Below, piece after piece: positions 21,885 through 24,977 of a stretch of 24,977 nt of DNA. Position 1 is the stretch's first letter, and the number at the start of each line of letters is the position of its first letter. The notes under the pieces were generated by a model, which had not been told where the DNA came from, did no database searches, and was given only the letters and a program-made list of their open reading frames with translations. The position numbers and the translations under genes are program-made. Where the stretch lies: assembly GCA_002338145.1 (NCBI GenBank), contig DDHP01000015.1:1-24977 (forward strand). Direction: 5' to 3'. The stretch is from Deferribacteraceae bacterium UBA1873 (lineage in GTDB: Bacteria > Chrysiogenota > Deferribacteres > Deferribacterales > Flexistipitaceae).

Positions 21885-22733
21885 GTGAAAATATACATTG
21901 CTGAATATGCTGGTTTTTGTTTTGGTGTGGAAAGAGCAATCAACATAGTGGAAGAGCAGGCTGAAATAAAGACCAATGTCAGTACGTTAGGGCCCATTAT
22001 TCATAACCCTCAGGTGGTACAAAAATTTGAGAAATCAGGTGTTGGCGTGGCGAAAACACCTGAAGAGCTTGGTGAAAAGGACTCTGTCGTTTTAAGATCC
22101 CATGGCATAACAAAAGACGTACACGAAACATTGAAGAAAAACAAAGTGGATATTGTTGATGCAACATGCCCTTTTGTCAATAAAGCACATGAAGAGGCAG
22201 CAAAACTTTCAAGGAACGGTTATACAGTGATTGTATTGGGAGAAAGGGACCATCCGGAAGTACAAGGTATTGTCAGCTATATTGAAAATGATTATTTTAT
22301 AATTTCTGATGAATCACAAATAAAAAATATTTCAGCAGGTGAAAAAATAGGTTTAATAGCACAGACTACACAGGATAAGGACACTTTTGAAAGAGTCAAA
22401 GCCGCTTTGGAGTCAAAAACAAGACACCTAAAAGTAGTAAATACAATATGCAATGCCACAACTTTAAGACAAAATGCGGCAAAAAAGCTTGCAAAGTCTG
22501 TTGACTTAATGTTAGTCATTGGAGGTAAAAACAGTGGAAACACAACAAGATTATATAAGATTTGCAAAAAATTATGTGAAAACACATTCCATATTGAAAC
22601 ATCCGCGGAATTGAGTAAAGATATGTTTGACAATATAAATAGCGTAGGTATAACAGCTGGAGCCAGCACCCCTGATTTTTTGATAAAAGATGTCATAGAA
22701 TATATAAATGAGGTAAACAATGCAGGAAAATAA
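21885..22733 (+). CDS. ispH: 4-hydroxy-3-methylbut-2-enyl diphosphate reductase (IspH/LytB)
   Basis: 282 residues starting at GTG, with AGGGA upstream. The three [4Fe-4S] cysteines are at 12 (AGFCFGVERA), 95 (DATCPFVNKAH) and 189 (VNTICNATTLRQ). Substrate-binding His40 (GPIIHNPQVV), His73 (RSHG) and His123/Glu125 (RDHPEVQG) are present, as is NSGNTTRLY. It makes IPP and DMAPP, the last step of the MEP isoprenoid pathway. Its end overlaps rpsA by 14 bp, an arrangement seen in other bacteria where ispH and S1 are adjacent or fused. Confidence 0.97.
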   Translation: MKIYIAEYAGFCFGVERAINIVEEQAEIKTNVSTLGPIIHNPQVVQKFEKSGVGVAKTPEELGEKDSVVLRSHGITKDVHETLKKNKVDIVDATCPFVNKAHEEAAKLSRNGYTVIVLGERDHPEVQGIVSYIENDYFIISDESQIKNISAGEKIGLIAQTTQDKDTFERVKAALESKTRHLKVVNTICNATTLRQNAAKKLAKSVDLMLVIGGKNSGNTTRLYKICKKLCENTFHIETSAELSKDMFDNINSVGITAGASTPDFLIKDVIEYINEVNNAGK

Positions 22734-24426
22734 TGTGAACAATGAAAACTATGAAGCCGACATGAGTACTTTCGAATCAATGCTGGAAGAGACACTTGCC
22801 ACCCCTACTAAAGGAAATATAGTAAAAGGCAATGTGGTGCAGATTAACGGTAATGATGTACTTGTGAATATCGGTTTTAAAACTGAAGGTATCATTGATA
22901 TCTCCGAATTTTATAACGAAAAAGGCGAGCCGGAAATAAATGTCGGTGACGAAGTGGAAGCAGTTATAGCGGCCGAATCCGGGGGTGGGGGGCATGTAAG
23001 ACTTTCCAAAAAAATGCTGGAATTCCAGGAAAACTGGCAGGAGTTGAATGAGGCTTACGAAAAAGGAAAACCCATAGCCGTTAAAATCGTAAACTCTAAC
23101 GATAAAGGGTTTCAGGGAAAATTTGGTGAAGTAAATGTATTTATTCTGAATAATCATATTGACCTTAGAAACAGAACCAGAAAACCTGAATTCTACCTGA
23201 ATAAAGTATTCAACTGCAAAATATTAAAACTTGATAAACGCAACAAAACCGCCCTCGTATCAAGAAAACTGTATCTTATTGAATCACAGGAAGAGGAAAA
23301 AGACAAATTTTTTAATTCAGTAAAGGAAGGCGAAACCATAAAAGGTACTGTGAAAACAATCAAGAATTACGGTGCTTTCGTTAACTTGGGGCCTGTGGAC
23401 GGATTTCTTCATAAAAACAATATAAACTGGGGTGTGGTAAAACATCCGGGAAAAATTCTTGAAATAGATGATCCTGTGGAAGTTCAGGTAATTAATGTGG
23501 ATTATGAAGCAAAAAAAGTGGAAGTAGGTATGAAACAGCTAACAGAGGATCCATGGCTGAAAGTGCGGGAGAAATATCCGGTTGGAAGTAGCGTTGAAGG
23601 AACAGTGGTAACAAAGAAACGTAAGGGATATATACTTGAAATTGAGCCAGGTGTGGATGCTATTATTCCCAATGATGAGCTTTCGTGGGTAAAATCTGCA
23701 AAAGTCCAGCTAAATAACGGAGACAGGGCTTCAGGACAAATTTTGGACTATGATGATGAGAATAAAAAAATAGTAGTTTCACTCAAACTGTTAACTGAGA
23801 ATCCATGGAATACATTAAAAACAAAGCATCCGGAGGGCTCCGTTGTCAAAGGGAAAATCGTCAATATAACAGATTTCGGATTGTTTGTGGATTTCGGTGC
23901 CATGATTGACGGACTGATAAGAAAAAATGATATTTCGTGGACAAAAAATATAGACGATTTAAATAGTCTATATAGTATTGGGGATGAAATAGAAGCCAAA
24001 ATATTAAAAATTGACCCATTAAGAGAAAGAATCAGCTTAGGTATCAAGCAGCTTGAAAAAGACCCATGGAAAGAAGTTGAAAAAATACTACCGGAAGGTA
24101 AGGTTGTGGAAACGGAAATATCCGGTGTCATGAAAGAAGGCATAGAAGTAAAGCTACCCAGAGACCTTAAGGGATTTATCCCTTCAAAAGAGTTGGATAT
24201 TGACAAGCAAACGCCTGAAGAAAACTTTAACGTCGGTGACACCGTAAAAGCTGTGGTTACAAAGATAGATAAACGCAAAAGAAATATAATGTTATCCATC
24301 AAAAAATACAAAGCAGATTCAGAAAAAAGAGAAGTTAAGGAATATCTGAAACAGTTTGATGCAGAGGACACATCCTTTAGTCTGGGTAATCTAATAAAAG
24401 ACCAGATTAAAAATATAGATAAATAA
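22720..24426 (+). CDS. rpsA: 30S ribosomal protein S1 (six S1 domains)
   Basis: 568 residues with six S1/OB-fold repeats at about 31-99, 115-184, 204-273, 289-357, 373-442 and 459-528. Domains 3 and 5 are the most canonical (IKNYGAFVNLGPVDGFLH; ITDFGLFVDFGAMIDGLI). Domains 1 and 2 are divergent, as in other S1 proteins, where they bind the ribosome and the rest bind mRNA. GAGGTAAACA precedes the ATG, which lies inside ispH. An acidic linker (residues 1-28) and a charged tail (530-568) flank the repeats. S1 helps initiation on structured or weak-Shine-Dalgarno messages. Confidence 0.96.
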   Translation: MQENNVNNENYEADMSTFESMLEETLATPTKGNIVKGNVVQINGNDVLVNIGFKTEGIIDISEFYNEKGEPEINVGDEVEAVIAAESGGGGHVRLSKKMLEFQENWQELNEAYEKGKPIAVKIVNSNDKGFQGKFGEVNVFILNNHIDLRNRTRKPEFYLNKVFNCKILKLDKRNKTALVSRKLYLIESQEEEKDKFFNSVKEGETIKGTVKTIKNYGAFVNLGPVDGFLHKNNINWGVVKHPGKILEIDDPVEVQVINVDYEAKKVEVGMKQLTEDPWLKVREKYPVGSSVEGTVVTKKRKGYILEIEPGVDAIIPNDELSWVKSAKVQLNNGDRASGQILDYDDENKKIVVSLKLLTENPWNTLKTKHPEGSVVKGKIVNITDFGLFVDFGAMIDGLIRKNDISWTKNIDDLNSLYSIGDEIEAKILKIDPLRERISLGIKQLEKDPWKEVEKILPEGKVVETEISGVMKEGIEVKLPRDLKGFIPSKELDIDKQTPEENFNVGDTVKAVVTKIDKRKRNIMLSIKKYKADSEKREVKEYLKQFDAEDTSFSLGNLIKDQIKNIDK

Positions 24427-24428
24427 GC

Positions 24429-24452
24429 ACAGTAAATGCTGTATTTTTTTTT
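24429..24452 (+). terminator. Weak hairpin and T-tract after rpsA
   Basis: ACAG (24429-24432) and CTGT (24439-24442), with a possible T-G pair inside, form a short stem followed by A and then a T-rich run at 24444-24452. The start codon of the next gene lies in the hairpin and the T-run encodes its first residues, so this may attenuate rather than end transcription. The stem is only 4-5 bp. Confidence 0.3.
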
Positions 24453-24977
24453 ATTTTTCGCTTCGGCGGCCATTGTAGTAATAGCTGGGCTGAAACTCTC
24501 TGAATACGGAGACATTATAGCCGTCAAAACAAAGCTGGGACACAGTTTTATAGGCATCACTATGCTGGCACTTTTTACCAGTCTGCCGGAGCTGATTTCC
24601 TCTATTGGATCTGTAACCGTAGTGGATTCGCCGGATCTTGCTTTTGGAAACGTTTACGGCTCAAACATTTTCAATATTTTTATTATTTTTCTCCTGGATT
24701 TCATGTTCCTAAAAGGCTCCATTTTCAGGGATGTCAGCCTTTCAAATATTGTCTCAGGCATTTACGGTATCCTTATAATGTCAATAACTTTTCTGGGATT
24801 TTTAATGGACTTTCCCAATATTGGCTGGATAAATCTGTTGAGCATTATTATTATAATCGTTTTTTTTGTATCGGTTTATAACGCATATAAAACATCCAGC
24901 CTTGATATTGCACCGGATGCCATAAAAACAGACAATATACCTCTGAACAAAGCTTATTTTCTTTTTTTTCTGAACGC
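24436..24977 (+). CDS. Na+/Ca2+ exchanger-family membrane protein, N-terminal part (cut by window edge)
   Basis: 180 codons are present and the frame stays open to the right edge. The first conserved (alpha-1) repeat is clear: GHSFIGITMLALFTSLPELISSI at about 35-57, with Glu52 in the SLPE motif, then PDLAFGNVYGSNIFNI at 66-81. Hydrophobic segments cover about 2-20, 37-60, 76-92, 103-125 and 131-149. CaCA-family exchangers use a Na+ or H+ gradient to expel Ca2+. The ATG is 9 bases after the rpsA stop without a good ribosome site, but the hydrophobic MLYFFLFF opening fits the first helix. The second alpha repeat lies outside the window. The transported ion is inferred. Confidence 0.85.
   Translation, partial: MLYFFLFFASAAIVVIAGLKLSEYGDIIAVKTKLGHSFIGITMLALFTSLPELISSIGSVTVVDSPDLAFGNVYGSNIFNIFIIFLLDFMFLKGSIFRDVSLSNIVSGIYGILIMSITFLGFLMDFPNIGWINLLSIIIIIVFFVSVYNAYKTSSLDIAPDAIKTDNIPLNKAYFLFFLN

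Noticed and set aside
22292..22795. 167-codon open frame antisense to ispH
   Set aside because: Shadow of ispH, whose three Fe-S cysteines and substrate residues are all in place on the other strand.
23748..24560. 270-codon open frame antisense to rpsA
   Set aside because: Composition (Ser/Phe/Ile-rich) is what the reverse of a Lys/Glu-rich gene gives; it opposes six clear S1 domains and has no domain of its own.
1..24977. CRISPR arrays, tRNAs, rRNAs, integrases or transposases
   Set aside because: No regularly spaced repeats, cloverleaf-forming segments or recognisable mobile-element proteins were seen on either strand.

Overview
The window looks like ordinary chromosome from an AT-rich Gram-negative anaerobe or microaerophile. 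I infer this from rubrerythrin, a Mrp/Mbh-type antiporter cluster, a SurA/PpiC-type periplasmic chaperone and a fused chorismate mutase/prephenate dehydratase in an aro-cmk-ispH-rpsA gene string. The best guess is Deferribacteres (Flexistipes/Deferribacter-like). That placement rests on gene order and protein style only, because there is no rRNA in the window.

Left end (1-2071): a minus-strand molybdenum operon has a MoeA-like molybdopterin-binding protein followed by the start of ModC, cut by the window edge. Its 5' leader matches the molybdenum-cofactor (Moco) riboswitch: conserved core segments, a GAAA-capped P3, and a P1 whose 3' strand can alternatively pair with the arm of an intrinsic terminator just before the ribosome binding site. 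Upstream is about 600 bp with no believable gene, holding a paired inverted-repeat element and two short direct repeats.

2072-9576: a plus-strand operon for a Mrp-type cation/proton antiporter, with genes in the order of archaeal Mbh/Mrp modules (E, F, G, MbhDE-like, B, C, D) followed by two more ND5/MrpD-like subunits and two small membrane proteins. No MnhA ND5-like domain and no hydrogenase or NADH module is present. It converges on, and overlaps by 4 bp, a minus-strand phoU-phoB-phoR operon (9573-12642).

12849-15740: a secreted PpiC-type prolyl isomerase, rubrerythrin and WrbA (the last two divergent, a plausible oxidative-stress pair), and a membrane-anchored protein resembling the GerMN fold. 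Convergent pairs are separated by clear bidirectional hairpin terminators.

15897-24977: a tightly packed plus-strand operon, pheA-hisC-aroF(DAHP synthase)-tyrA-aroA-cmk-ispH-rpsA, most genes overlapping by 1-14 bp. It joins aromatic amino acid synthesis to CMP kinase, isoprenoid synthesis and ribosomal protein S1. A Na+/Ca2+ exchanger-family gene follows and runs off the right edge. The two large plus-strand operons (mnhE and pheA heads) both lack a Shine-Dalgarno site and both have a promoter spaced so that transcription would begin at or next to the start codon, suggesting leaderless mRNAs.

I see no tRNA, rRNA, CRISPR array, transposase or phage gene. The most noteworthy items are the Moco riboswitch with its overlapping terminator, the unusual antiporter composition, and the paired leaderless-operon promoters.
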